DNA of 64,000 bases from JAKAVN01 sp963796565 (GCA_963796565.1 CAWCMA010000003.1:124001-188000); one strand, 5' to 3'. Shown: positions 50,850 to 60,027, numbered from the stretch's first letter. The notes: a model not told the origin generated them from the sequence alone. A program made the numbers and translations.

Positions 50850-53800
50850 GCGCCGGGCCGCGTGAGTTCGTCAATCTCCGCGTCGCGCTGATGTTTGCCG
50901 ATCATGTGGCGGCTGAAGATCGAATAGACCGCCGGCACCACGAACAGCGTGGATACCGTCGCCAGGAAAAGCCCTCCGATAACGGCGCGTCCCAGAGGAG
51001 CGTTTTGCTCGGAGCCCGAACCAAGACTCAGCGCCATCGGCAGCATCCCCAGGATCATCGCGAGCGCGGTCATGATGATCGGGCGGAAGCGGATCCGCCC
51101 GGCCTCGATCGCCGCGGCGACCGGACTGTAGCCGTCCTCGCGCAACTCGTTGGCGAAGGTGATGAGCAGGTTGCTGTTGGCCACGCCCACGCCGACCGCC
51201 ATGATCGCGCCCATCATCGACTCGACGTTAATCGTGGTGCCGGTCAGCGCCAGTATCCAGAGCACGCCCGCGAGCGCTCCCGGCACCGCCATCATGATGA
51301 TGAATGGCTCGAGCCACGACTGGAAGTTTGCGACCATCAGGAGGTACACGAGGATGATCGCGAGCACCAGCCCTTCGCCGAGCGTCACGAACGACGCGCT
51401 CATCGCCTGGCTCTGTCCGCGAATCACGACCTGGGTACCCGCGGGCAGCTTGCCCAGGCGGCCGATTTCCCTTTGCACCGCGGAAGTGACTCCGCCGAGG
51501 TCGCGCCCCGAGACGCCGCAATCGACGTCCACCACGCGCTGTACGGTGTAGTGCGCGACTATGGCGGGATCCCAGCCGTGGCTGATGGTCGCGAGGTTGC
51601 CGAGCAACTGCGGCTGTGAAGGCGCCGTGGCCGCGCTGGTGGTTGCCGAATCAACGGTTGCGTTGCTCGACGAAGTTGCGGTCGTGCTGAGCGGGATATT
51701 CTGCAACGCGCCGACTGAATCGAACAGATGCTGGCGCGCCTGCTCGATGACGTTGTAGTTGACCCCGGATACCGGATCGAGCCAGAAGTTCGGCTGAAGC
51801 AGCTGCGCGCCGGAGAGCGAGGAGAGCAGGCTCGAGGCCACCTGCTGCTGCGTGATGCCGAACTGGAGCGCCTTGGTGCGATCGACCTCGACCTTAAGGC
51901 TGGGGTAGTCGAGCGGCTCGGCGATGCGCATGTCAACTATCCCTGGAATCCGCGCCATCCGCGCCTTGAGCCGCAACGCGATATCGTAATCGCTCTGCAG
52001 GCTGTTGCCATTTATTTGCGCGTCGATCGCCGAGGGCAGGCCGAAGTTCAGGACCTGGCCGACGATATCGGCGGCCTGGAAATAGGCGGTGACCTGCGGA
52101 TACTTCGTCGCCAGCGCGCCGCGAATCCGTTGTTCGTACATCGCGGTCGGCTGATGCGTGGGCTTGAGCTGGATGAGCACGTCGGCGTCCTGTGGTCCGA
52201 TACTGTCGGTCTGATAGAAGGCGAGGTCGTAGGAAACAGGCAGGCCGATGTTATCGCTGATGCTCTCGAGTTCGGCGGCCGGGATGATCGTTCGGATGGT
52301 CCGGTCGATTTGATCGACCAGGTATTCCGTGTGCTCGATGCGGGAACCGGTGGGGGCTCGCACATGCAGCCGCATCATGCCCGCGTCGACGACCGGAAAG
52401 AAATCCTCGCCGGTGATCGGCAACAGGCCGAGCGAAAGCACGATCAGTATCGCGACGCAGGTCAGCGCCAGGGCGCGGCGCCCGATGAAAACCGCGAGCG
52501 CACCCCGGTAGCGCTCCTTGAGGTGCTCGAACGAACGATCGAACCCGTGCACGACCTTGGCCCACAGGCCATGGCCGAGATGATCCTCGTGATCGTCGGG
52601 GAGCAGATAGCGCGCCATCGAGGGCACCAGGGTCCGCGACAGCAGATACGAGGTCAGCATCGCGAATACCACCGCCAGCGCGAGCGGCGTGAACAGGAAC
52701 TTCGCAACGCCGGTCAGCAGCACGACCGGAAAAAACACGATGCAGATCGAGAGCGTGCCGACGAAGGTCGGTCCCGCGATCTGTGACGCGCCGTCGAGAA
52801 TCGCGGCCAGCAACGGCTTGTGCATCGCGTGGTTGCGATGGATATTTTCGATTTCCACCGTCGCGTCATCGACCAGCATCCCCACCGCGAGCGCGATTCC
52901 GCCCAGCGTCATCGTGTTGATCGTCTGGCCGGTAAGCTTGAGCGCGATGATCGCGGTCAGAATCGACAGCGGTATCGAGGTGATGACGATCAACATGCTG
53001 CGCGGCGAACCGAGAAACAGCAGCACCATCAGCGCGACCAGTGCGGCGGCGATGGCGGCCTCCTGCACGACGTCCCACAACGCGGCGCGCACGAAGCGCG
53101 ATTGATCGAAGCTGAGCGAGACTTTCAGCCCCGCGGGCGCGGTGGCGCGGATGAGCGGAATCTTGGCCCTGACCGCGTCGACCACGCTCAGCGTCGAAGC
53201 GTCTGCGTGCTTGATGACCATCAGGTAGGTCGCCTGCTGGCCGTCGACGCGCACCACGTTGGTCTGCGGCTGATGGGTGTCGGTCACCGGCGCAATATCG
53301 CCCAGAAAGACCGGGGCGCCGTTGACGTACTTGATTGGCAGCCGGTTGAAATCCTTGACCTTGGGCACGCTCATGTTGAGATCGACGTTGTACTCGTAAT
53401 TGCCGATCTTTTCGGTCCCCGACGGGATAACCACGTTGGTCGAGGCCAGCGCGCTGCCGAGGTCGGACGCGGACATTCCGTTGGCGTAGAGCGCGGTCGG
53501 ATCGAGATTGACCATGACCGCCCGCTGCACGCCGCCGAGCGGCGCGGGCGAGGAGAAGCCGGGAATGGTGAAGAGCTGAATCCGGATGAAGTTGAGTCCG
53601 TAATCGAACAGCCGGCTGGTCGAGAGCGTGTCGCTAAAGATGTTCAACTGTGCGACCGGCACGTTGCTCGCGTTGTAGGAAATGATTTGCGGCGGTTCGG
53701 TGCCGCGCGGCAAAATCGTCAGGATGGTCTCCGAGACCGCATTTATCTGCGAGATCGCCGCGCCCAGATCGCTGCCGGGCTGGAAATAGACCTTTAGAAT

Positions 53801-54070
53801 CCCAAGCCCGTTGATCGATTCCGACTCGATATGCTCGATGCCGTTGACGGTGGTCGAGTAGGCGCGTTCGCTGATAAACACCATCCGCCGCTCGACGTCG
53901 AAGGCCGACAAACCCGGGTAGTTCCAGACCACCAGCACTACCGGCAGGTTGATGGCGGGAAAAATGTCGACATTCATCAGCTCGAACGACAGCGTGCCCA
54001 GTACGAGCATCAGGAGCGCCATCACCGCAACCGAGAGAGGTCGCCGTAGGGCAAGACGGACTATCCACAT
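50846..54070 (-). CDS. RND multidrug-type efflux permease
   Basis: 1,074 residues, twelve transmembrane helices with two large periplasmic loops. 'RPLSVAVMALLMLVLGTLSFE' is TM1; 'GGIALAVGMLVDDATVEIENIHR' holds the TM4 paired Asp of the proton relay; 'RPIIMTALAMILGMLPMALSLG' is the RND signature near TM11. HAE-type (drug/hydrophobe) rather than metal type by the absence of the metal-type Met cluster, although this is only by eye. Substrate cannot be inferred. The ATG start has 'TGTGGATAGTCC' upstream and no strong Shine-Dalgarno. Confidence 0.93.
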   Translation of the reverse strand: MWIVRLALRRPLSVAVMALLMLVLGTLSFELMNVDIFPAINLPVVLVVWNYPGLSAFDVERRMVFISERAYSTTVNGIEHIESESINGLGILKVYFQPGSDLGAAISQINAVSETILTILPRGTEPPQIISYNASNVPVAQLNIFSDTLSTSRLFDYGLNFIRIQLFTIPGFSSPAPLGGVQRAVMVNLDPTALYANGMSASDLGSALASTNVVIPSGTEKIGNYEYNVDLNMSVPKVKDFNRLPIKYVNGAPVFLGDIAPVTDTHQPQTNVVRVDGQQATYLMVIKHADASTLSVVDAVRAKIPLIRATAPAGLKVSLSFDQSRFVRAALWDVVQEAAIAAALVALMVLLFLGSPRSMLIVITSIPLSILTAIIALKLTGQTINTMTLGGIALAVGMLVDDATVEIENIHRNHAMHKPLLAAILDGASQIAGPTFVGTLSICIVFFPVVLLTGVAKFLFTPLALAVVFAMLTSYLLSRTLVPSMARYLLPDDHEDHLGHGLWAKVVHGFDRSFEHLKERYRGALAVFIGRRALALTCVAILIVLSLGLLPITGEDFFPVVDAGMMRLHVRAPTGSRIEHTEYLVDQIDRTIRTIIPAAELESISDNIGLPVSYDLAFYQTDSIGPQDADVLIQLKPTHQPTAMYEQRIRGALATKYPQVTAYFQAADIVGQVLNFGLPSAIDAQINGNSLQSDYDIALRLKARMARIPGIVDMRIAEPLDYPSLKVEVDRTKALQFGITQQQVASSLLSSLSGAQLLQPNFWLDPVSGVNYNVIEQARQHLFDSVGALQNIPLSTTATSSSNATVDSATTSAATAPSQPQLLGNLATISHGWDPAIVAHYTVQRVVDVDCGVSGRDLGGVTSAVQREIGRLGKLPAGTQVVIRGQSQAMSASFVTLGEGLVLAIILVYLLMVANFQSWLEPFIIMMAVPGALAGVLWILALTGTTINVESMMGAIMAVGVGVANSNLLITFANELREDGYSPVAAAIEAGRIRFRPIIMTALAMILGMLPMALSLGSGSEQNAPLGRAVIGGLFLATVSTLFVVPAVYSIFSRHMIGKHQRDAEIDELTRPGA

Positions 54071-54255
54071 AGCGGCAAAAGGCGAGTACGAGGGATCCCG
54101 TCGGACGGTTTCAAGGCGGCGCCATCAGAGGACGTTTTCGACTCAACGCCAAGCATCAAGGATAAGGGATAGTGTGGCGGGCGGGCAAGTGCCATTTGCG
54201 CTGCGGCGCCCGCCCGCGGCCCTCGATGCTCTTTGAAACTGCCGATGCTTGTTGG

Positions 54256-54275
54256 CCACAGCGATGGCGCTGTGG
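54256..54275 (+). repeat. Hairpin 1 upstream of tRNA-Asp
   Basis: CCACAGCG, loop ATGG, CGCTGTGG: an 8-bp perfect stem. It is 85 bp upstream of the tRNA. There is no U-run. TACAAT at 54289-54294 could be the -10 of the tRNA promoter. Confidence 0.5.
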
Positions 54276-54307
54276 CGCTCCGGCCAGCTACAATAAAGAC
54301 CCTGTGG

Positions 54308-54327
54308 CGGGAGCTTGGTTGCTCCCG
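54308..54327 (+). repeat. Hairpin 2 upstream of tRNA-Asp
   Basis: CGGGAGC, loop TTGGTT, GCTCCCG: a 7-bp perfect stem 33 bp upstream of the tRNA. Together with hairpin 1 it may be part of the tRNA leader, processed off by RNase P. Confidence 0.5.
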
Positions 54328-54360
54328 AGGCCGGAAAGTGTCACAAAAGATGGTTCGGGC

Positions 54361-54438
54361 GGGGTCGTAGTTCAGCCCGGTTAGAACGCCGGCCTGTCAC
54401 GTCGGAAGTCGTGGGTTCAAATCCCATCGGCCCCGCCA
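54361..54438 (+). tRNA. tRNA-Asp (anticodon GTC)
   Basis: Reads as a full cloverleaf: acceptor GGGGTCG / CGGCCCC with a G discriminator, D stem GTTC/GAAC, anticodon stem CCGGC/GTCGG with loop CTGTCAC (anticodon GTC), T arm with GGTTCAAATC. CCA is encoded (54436-54438). Followed 75 bp later by rplM. Confidence 0.95.
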
Positions 54439-54513
54439 AAATTTGTTCGTCGGTTGTTTCGCCCAATTGGCTTCGATGGATGGGCGTGGCCGCCGGGCAC
54501 GAGGGTTGAAGAC

Positions 54514-54960
54514 TTGAAACTGAGCGAACAGACCAGAAGCGTTTCGCACGAGAACGCGTTGCGCGATCGGCGTTGGGTGCTGATCGACGCCAACGAACGG
54601 CCGCTGGGGCGCGTCGCGACGCGCGCGGCCAGCGTGCTCCGCGGCAAACATCGCCCCGACTTCACGCCGCACCAGGATGCCGGCGATTTTGTCATCATCA
54701 TCAATGCCGGCAAGGTGCGCCTGACCGGAGCCAAGCTCGAGGAAAAGGTCTATAGCCGTCACACTGGCTATCCAGGCGGCGTGCGCTCGACCACCGCGGC
54801 GCGCCTGATGGAGACGCGGCCCGAGCGCTTGCTCGAGGAGGCGGTACGCGGGATGCTGCCCAAGAATCGGCTCGGACGGCGGCTTTTCACCAAGCTTAAG
54901 GTTTATCGCGGGGCGGATCATCCGCATACCGCCCAGCAGCCCCAGCAGCTCGAGCTCTGA
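54514..54960 (+). CDS. rplM: 50S ribosomal protein L13
   Basis: 148 residues. 'RRWVLIDANERPLGRVATRAASVLRGKHRPDFTPHQDAGDFVIIINA' and 'HTGYPGGVRSTTAARLMETRPERLLEEAVRGMLPKNRLGRRLFTKLKVY' are unmistakably L13. The conserved start region has no ATG: candidates are TTG at 54514, with GAGGG eight bases upstream, or a longer frame from 54454 that would put extra residues before the family start. TTG at 54514 is chosen. A leader of about 10 extra residues precedes the usual L13 start. rpsI follows after 48 bp, the normal bacterial order. Confidence 0.93.
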   Translation: MKLSEQTRSVSHENALRDRRWVLIDANERPLGRVATRAASVLRGKHRPDFTPHQDAGDFVIIINAGKVRLTGAKLEEKVYSRHTGYPGGVRSTTAARLMETRPERLLEEAVRGMLPKNRLGRRLFTKLKVYRGADHPHTAQQPQQLEL

Positions 54961-55008
54961 ACGGGCGGGCGCTGAGCGGGCAGAGCTCCTGGAGGGAACG
55001 AAGGCGAG

Positions 55009-55407
55009 ATGGCAGACAAGAAGGCGGAAATCTGGACGGTCGGCAAACGCAAGAGCGCGATCGCGCGGGTGCGGCTCGCGCCCGGTACCGGTTCCATCAG
55101 TGTCAACGAGCGCGCGCTCGAGGTCTATTTTCCGCGTGACACCTCGCGCATGAAGATCCTCGAACCCTTCGAACTCACCGAGACCACGGGCCACTACGAC
55201 GTGATCGTCAGCGTGCGCGGCGGCGGTATCGCGGCGCAGGCCGAGGCCGTGCGTCACGGAATCTCGCGCGCGCTGGTCGTCGCATCCGAGGCGCTGCGCC
55301 CGGCACTGCGCAAGGGCGGGATGCTGACGCGCGATCCGCGCGAGGTCGAGCGCAAAAAGTACGGCCGCCACAAGGCTCGCAAGCGTCCTCAGTACTCCAA
55401 GCGCTAA
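55009..55407 (+). CDS. rpsI: 30S ribosomal protein S9
   Basis: 132 residues. S9 sits in the small subunit head with its C-terminal tail reaching the P-site tRNA. 'TVGKRKSAIARVRLAPGTG', 'GGGIAAQAEAVRHGISRALV' and the basic C-terminal 'KKYGRHKARKRPQYSKR' are all diagnostic. GGAGGGAAC sits in front of the start. Confidence 0.97.
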   Translation: MADKKAEIWTVGKRKSAIARVRLAPGTGSISVNERALEVYFPRDTSRMKILEPFELTETTGHYDVIVSVRGGGIAAQAEAVRHGISRALVVASEALRPALRKGGMLTRDPREVERKKYGRHKARKRPQYSKR

Positions 55408-55588
55408 GGCGCGCGCCGGCGCGCCCATGCCGGATACGGCTTTCCAGACCGGGCGCACGGCCGCTTTCGGCCGCACGCGCGTGGACAGAACTGGCCCGTA
55501 ACGCGCGTTAGTGCTAGGTCGTTAGGGCAGTCGCTGGTAGATCGGCCAGGCGTTATCCACACACGATAAAGAGGGTGAGGGAGTTCCG
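55408..55588 (+). promoter_or_regulatory. rpsI-argC gap with a consensus DnaA box
   Basis: TTATCCACA (55553-55561), the exact consensus DnaA 9-mer, plus a CGGCCG-CTTT-CGGCCG hairpin at 55461-55476 that could end rpsI transcription (no T-run). A single box without an AT-rich region does not make an origin. GAGGGTGAGGGAG precedes the argC ATG. Confidence 0.35.
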
Positions 55589-56644
55589 ATGGCGTCGCGC
55601 AACAAGGTCAAGGTAGCGGTGCTGGGAGCGTCCGGCTATTCGGGCATCGAGGCCGTGCGCATCCTCGCCGGGCATCCGTTCGTCGAGCTGAGCGTGCTTA
55701 CCTCCGAGCACTACGCCGGCCGCGAGGTGACCGAAGTCTATCGCCACCTGGCAGGGATCGATCTGCCGCCGTTCGAGGAATTGCGCGCGGATCTCATCGT
55801 CGGGCGCGCCGAGGTCGTGATGTCGTGTCTGCCCGAGCGGGTCGGCGCGGCGCTGCTTGCCGAGCTGGCCGCGGCCGGACTCAAGATTCTCGATCTTTCG
55901 GCCGACTTCCGATTGAAGGATCCGGCCCAGTATCGGCAGACCTACGGCGCCGAACATCCGGCGCCCGCGCTGCTCAAGGAGGCGGTGTACGGCCTCGCCG
56001 AGTTCCATCGCCACGAATTGCGCGAGGCGCGTCTGGTGGCCGTGCCAGGGTGCTTCCCGACGGGCGCGCTGCTCGGAATTCTGCCGCTCATCCGGCGCGA
56101 CCTGGTCGACCCGGCGTCGATCGTGATCGACTCCAAGTCGGGCACCACCGGGGCGCGGCGCGCGGCGCAAATCGAGCAGCTTTTCGCCGAGGTCAACGAA
56201 AACTTTCGCGCCTACAAGGTCGGCAACCATCGCCACGTGCCCGAGATGGAGCAGGAGATTGGCGTCGCGCTGGGGCGCGAGGTCGCGGTGATGTTCGTGC
56301 CGCATCTGCTGCCGGTCACTCGGGGGATTCTAAGCTCGATCTTCATGCGTCCGCGCGCCGGCACCACCGAGGAAGACGTGCGCGCGGCATTCGAGGCGGC
56401 CTTCGCCAAGTCGCGCTTCGTGCGGTTGCTCAAACCTGGCGAGCTACCTGAGTTGAAAAACGTTCGCGCCACCAACTTCTGCGAACTCGGCTTCGTGCTC
56501 GAACGCCGCTCACAGACGCTGTGCGTGTTGACCGCGATCGACAATCTCGGCAAGGGCGCGGCTGGCCAGGCGGTACAGGATCTCAACCTGATGCTGGGAC
56601 ATGACGAGGCGGCGGGGCTACTGGGCGTGGCGCCTCTTCCGTGA
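55589..56644 (+). CDS. argC: N-acetyl-gamma-glutamyl-phosphate reductase
   Basis: 351 residues. NADPH-dependent reduction of N-acetyl-gamma-glutamyl phosphate, third step of arginine synthesis (cytosol). NADP motif 'VLGASGYSGIEAVRIL'; the catalytic Cys about 154 in 'AVPGCFPTGALLGILPLI'; 'SGTTGARRAAQIEQLFAEVNENFRAYKVGNHRHVPEMEQ' carries the catalytic His. The argJ and argB genes are not nearby. Its TGA overlaps the GTG of the next gene (GTGA), implying coupling. Confidence 0.96.
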   Translation: MASRNKVKVAVLGASGYSGIEAVRILAGHPFVELSVLTSEHYAGREVTEVYRHLAGIDLPPFEELRADLIVGRAEVVMSCLPERVGAALLAELAAAGLKILDLSADFRLKDPAQYRQTYGAEHPAPALLKEAVYGLAEFHRHELREARLVAVPGCFPTGALLGILPLIRRDLVDPASIVIDSKSGTTGARRAAQIEQLFAEVNENFRAYKVGNHRHVPEMEQEIGVALGREVAVMFVPHLLPVTRGILSSIFMRPRAGTTEEDVRAAFEAAFAKSRFVRLLKPGELPELKNVRATNFCELGFVLERRSQTLCVLTAIDNLGKGAAGQAVQDLNLMLGHDEAAGLLGVAPLP

Positions 56645-57423
56645 AAAAGGGCGGCGCCCGTTACACTACTAAGCCTGGTAGGGATGGCCGCGTCGGCCGG
56701 CGCGAGCTTCTGGGCGCCGCGCTGGCGCTAGGCGCGACGGCCGCGATGCGCGGGATTGCCCGCGCCGCCGCCGCCCTGCCGGCTCCTCCGCCGGAGAGTG
56801 GGCTGGTCAACGAAGGCTTGCTCAAGGGCGAGGCGGGATTTCAGCCGCGCAAGCCGATGGCGCTGCCGCATCCGGAGATTTTAGGCTTCCTCTCGCACGA
56901 TCAGCTCGAGCAAAACTACCTGGCGTACCGTCACGACTTCGAGCGCCTAGTAGTGGCCGAGCGGGTGCTCGCCACGATGCCGCGCGACGCTGCTAGTGGC
57001 AACGACTATGGCTTAATCCGCCGCCAGCAGATCGAAGCGGCGAACTCGGTGCTGCTGCACGAATTTTATTTTCGCAACCTCGCGGTCAAACCGATGAAGC
57101 CGTCGGGCTATGTGCTCGACAATCTCAACGAGCACATGGGTTCGTTCGCGAGTTGGCGCGCGGACTTTATCGAGTGCGCGCGAATCGCGCCGGCCTGGGC
57201 GATTCTCGAATACGATCCGTACGACGATCGATGGCACAACCTGCCGGCGAGCGAAGAGGAGGCCGGTGGATGGGCGGGCGGCAATCCGCTGGTGGTGTGC
57301 GACGTGGCCTCGCACGCCTACCTGCTCAACTATTCAGAGCGCTCGAAGTACGTCGCGCGTTTCCTCGAGCACATCGATTGGGACGTGGTGGCGGCGCGCT
57401 ACCGCGCCGTCGATCGCCACTAA
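56641..57423 (+). CDS. Tat-exported Fe/Mn superoxide-dismutase-like protein, one ligand changed
   Basis: 260 residues. A twin-arginine signal ('GRRELLGAALALGATAAM', about 19-37) is followed by an SOD-like fold: 'LSHDQLEQNYLAY' (helix 1), 'AANSVLLHEFYFRNLA', 'EHMGSFASWRADFIECARIAPAWAILEYD' and 'CDVASHAYLLNYSERSKYVARFLEHIDW'. Aligned by eye with E. coli SodB, His140, Asp221 and His225 match three metal ligands, but the first ligand, His26, corresponds to Asn92. Also, the gateway Tyr34 corresponds to Phe100. It may be a non-dismutating metal-binding relative. Its GTG start overlaps the argC stop. Confidence 0.7.
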   Translation: MKKGGARYTTKPGRDGRVGRRELLGAALALGATAAMRGIARAAAALPAPPPESGLVNEGLLKGEAGFQPRKPMALPHPEILGFLSHDQLEQNYLAYRHDFERLVVAERVLATMPRDAASGNDYGLIRRQQIEAANSVLLHEFYFRNLAVKPMKPSGYVLDNLNEHMGSFASWRADFIECARIAPAWAILEYDPYDDRWHNLPASEEEAGGWAGGNPLVVCDVASHAYLLNYSERSKYVARFLEHIDWDVVAARYRAVDRH

Positions 57424-57489
57424 AATCAATCCCGCGTCGGGAAAGAAACCAACCACGCGTCATCCGGAAGCGATCGCGCTCGCGCGCGG

Positions 57490-58527
57490 CTACACCACGC
57501 GGCGCATGAACTCCAGGATGTCATAGCCGGTGATCGCGCGGCTTTTCTCGGACCATTCCTTGAGCTCTTTTTCGCTGACGATTCCGGCCTGCGCGCCCTT
57601 GGCCAGGTCCATTAGCGCAATCTTGATCGTCGCTTCGTCGATCATTTCGCCGGTCTTGGGGTCCGCCATCGAGCCGCCACCCTTCTCATGGTACAGCGTC
57701 ACCACGCGGCGCGCGTCTTCGACCTGCTCGGGGCTTGGCGTGTAGCAGGCGTTGGCGATCTCGGCCTGCTGCGGATGGATGACCCAGGTGCCGTCCATCC
57801 CGAGGTTGGCGGCGCCGACGTTTTTCTCGCGCAGGCCGCGCTGCAATTCGGCGACCTTTTCGGGCGAGTCATCCTTGCGCCAGAGCCTCAGGTAGACGTT
57901 GTCGATCGCGTGCAGCCCGGCCGCCTTGGCCGCGACCACCATCGATTGCTTGGCGTAGTGGAAGTTCTGGTTCTGGTTCTCGACGATCTCGCGCACGCCG
58001 AGGTTGGCGGCGAAGTCGGCGATGCCGAATACCAGCCCGCACATGCGGTCGGACGCGGTCGCAATCTCGTAGGCCTTGACCAGCGCCTGGGGCGTCTCAA
58101 CCAGCGACTCGATCTGGATTTTGTACTTCCATCCGCCGCGCTGCTCGAGCTCGTCGAGCAGGCGTGCGACCTCGCGGATTTCCTCGGGGCCCCGCGTCTT
58201 GGGCAACATGATGCCGTGGAAGCGATTGGGCGCGCCCAACACAATTGCCTCCATGTCGCCTTTGAAGAACGGTGAATGGATATTATTGGGACGCACCGTG
58301 ACCACCTTGCGGCCGAAGTCGAGCGTGTTGAGCGCCTCGACCATCACTTTGTGGCTCTTGGGGCCCTTGAACTCGTAGGGGCAGGCGTCTTCGAAATCCG
58401 CCATTACATGGTCTACTGGCGCTTTCACGGCGTCCGCGGCAGTCTGATGGAGCTTCATATTGTGGCCGGGATAGGTCATCTCGGTGCGCGGGATGACAAA
58501 ACGGGTGCCGTTATCGAGTACGTACAT
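57490..58527 (-). CDS. HpcH/HpaI-type CoA-ester lyase (CitE/Mcl-like)
   Basis: 345 residues. TIM-barrel Claisen-type lyase of the malyl-CoA/citramalyl-CoA/citrate lyase beta family. 'HVMADFEDACPYEF' near the N-terminus, Arg in 'VVTVRPNN', Glu in 'KIQIESLVETPQALV' and Asp in 'VFGIADFAANLG' form the usual Mg2+ and CoA site. C-terminal 'DGTWVIHPQQAEIANACYTPSPEQVEDARRVV' is typical. Substrate (malyl-CoA, methylmalyl-CoA or another) cannot be fixed by eye. A TTG start at 58533 is two codons upstream; the ATG at 58527 with GGAGA is chosen. Divergent from the dehydrogenase. Confidence 0.85.
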   Translation of the reverse strand: MYVLDNGTRFVIPRTEMTYPGHNMKLHQTAADAVKAPVDHVMADFEDACPYEFKGPKSHKVMVEALNTLDFGRKVVTVRPNNIHSPFFKGDMEAIVLGAPNRFHGIMLPKTRGPEEIREVARLLDELEQRGGWKYKIQIESLVETPQALVKAYEIATASDRMCGLVFGIADFAANLGVREIVENQNQNFHYAKQSMVVAAKAAGLHAIDNVYLRLWRKDDSPEKVAELQRGLREKNVGAANLGMDGTWVIHPQQAEIANACYTPSPEQVEDARRVVTLYHEKGGGSMADPKTGEMIDEATIKIALMDLAKGAQAGIVSEKELKEWSEKSRAITGYDILEFMRRVV

Positions 58528-58924
58528 GGTCAATTCTCTCCATCGATGCCGTTACAATGTTTCCTATCGATACAGAAGTTGCGCCGACAACTGCTCTGGC
58601 GTCGCGAAGACACATCCGCTCGCTTGGCATCGCAATTGCTGTTCCACTTGCCAGAGGCCGAAATGTGTAACCGATTGAACAGCCGGGACAAGCCTTGCCG
58701 CAAAAGCGGGCAGCCTTCGCACGCAACCGGCACAACGCGGCCGATTCGCGGATGAGTTCTACGGGGATGGTTTGTACGGGATTGACAAACGCTCGTCAAC
58801 CCGGCCCGGAATGGGTAGCGAAAGTGTCGCAGTGCGAACCCCGTTGCCAAGGTTACATTAAACATATACCTAATTGCGGACGCCCGTACCCGCGCGGGAC
58901 GGCACAAGAAACACGGATTATCCA
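58528..58924. promoter_or_regulatory. 397-bp divergent region CoA lyase / dehydrogenase
   Basis: Holds the promoters of the two divergent genes. A TTGAC-N8-GTCAA inverted repeat lies at 58782-58799. Near the dehydrogenase the DNA turns AT-rich (58848-58877). No supported coding frame; small frames present lack homology I recognise. Confidence 0.5.
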
Positions 58925-59965
58925 ATGAAAGCAGTTGTTTTCGAGCGCAACGGAGGCTTGGAGGTCTTACAATACAAGGATATTGCCGAACCCAAGCCTG
59001 GCCCCAACGAGGTCGTCCTCAAGGTCAAAGCTTCGGCGTGCAATTTCAACGACATCTGGGCGCGCCGCGGCCTGCCCGGGATGAAGATTCTCATGCCGCA
59101 CATCTCGGGCTCGGATGCGGCTGGCGTGGTGGTCGATCGTGGGAGCGAGGTGAAGGACGTCGCGATCGGCGACGAAGTGGTGGTCCATTGCGGCATCGCC
59201 TGCCGCCACTGCTACTACTGCACCCGCGGCGAAGAATTCTTCTGCCACGACTTCAAGATTTGGGGCTTTCAGACCGGCCCGCTAGACGGCGCGCATGGTG
59301 AATATTGCAAGGTGCCGGCGGTCAACGTGCTGGCCAAGCCCAAAAACCTGACGTGGGAGGAGGCGGCCTCGATGCCGCTGGTGCTGGTCACGGTGTGGCG
59401 GATGCTGGTGTCGCGTGCGCGAGTCCAGGCGGGAGATTTCGTACTGGTGTGGGGCGCCAGCGGCGGGTTGGGCGTGATGGCGATCCAGATCGCCAAACTG
59501 TTCAATGCGCGGCCGATCGCGGTCGCCTCCAGCGACGAGAAACTCGAACTGGCGCGCAAGCTGGGCGCCGAGTTCGTCCTCAACCGCACCCGCGACGACA
59601 TCTTCGCCGAGGTCCGCCGCCTAACCGACGGCCGCCGCGCCGACATCGTGTTCGAACATACCGGGGCTGACACCTGGCCCATTTCGATGCAGTGTCTGAA
59701 GTGGGGCGGCACCATTGTCACCTGCGGCGCCACTTCCGGGTTCGACGCGCACATGGACATCCGGCTCTTGTGGAACAAGCAGCAGAACTACCTCGGCTCA
59801 CATCTCGGCAACAAGGGCGAGCTGATTGACGCGATGCGCTTTGTCGAGCGCGGCCTCATCAAGCCGGTCATCGACCGCACGATGCCGCTTAAGGAACTTG
59901 GCCGGGCGCAGGATTTGATGGAGACGAACGCGGTCGCCGGCAAGATCGTGATGTTGCCCGAATGA
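58925..59965 (+). CDS. Medium-chain zinc-binding-type dehydrogenase/reductase
   Basis: 346 residues of the MDR superfamily. Rossmann motif 'LVWGASGGLGVMAIQIAKL'; a structural zinc set C-x2-C-x2-C-x7-C in 'CGIACRHCYYCTRGEEFFC'. The catalytic-zinc signature 'GHE' is replaced by 'SGSD', so it likely acts as a quinone/enoyl reductase rather than an alcohol dehydrogenase. The MKAVVF start at 58925 is chosen; a longer frame starts at 58874. The neighbouring CoA lyase hints at an acyl-CoA metabolism pair, unproven. Confidence 0.85.
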   Translation: MKAVVFERNGGLEVLQYKDIAEPKPGPNEVVLKVKASACNFNDIWARRGLPGMKILMPHISGSDAAGVVVDRGSEVKDVAIGDEVVVHCGIACRHCYYCTRGEEFFCHDFKIWGFQTGPLDGAHGEYCKVPAVNVLAKPKNLTWEEAASMPLVLVTVWRMLVSRARVQAGDFVLVWGASGGLGVMAIQIAKLFNARPIAVASSDEKLELARKLGAEFVLNRTRDDIFAEVRRLTDGRRADIVFEHTGADTWPISMQCLKWGGTIVTCGATSGFDAHMDIRLLWNKQQNYLGSHLGNKGELIDAMRFVERGLIKPVIDRTMPLKELGRAQDLMETNAVAGKIVMLPE

Positions 59966-60027
59966 GAAAGACGGGTGTCCCAGGCTGAGCGCTTTACTAT
60001 GACATGCAGCGCGATTGCGCGGACTGT

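Noticed and set aside
54361..54438. Integration site of a mobile island at tRNA-Asp
   Set aside because: No integrase, no direct repeat of the tRNA 3' end found nearby, and the flanks are ribosomal-protein and efflux genes.
55553..55561. Replication origin
   Set aside because: One DnaA box only, no AT-rich unwinding region, no dnaA/dnaN/gyrB nearby.
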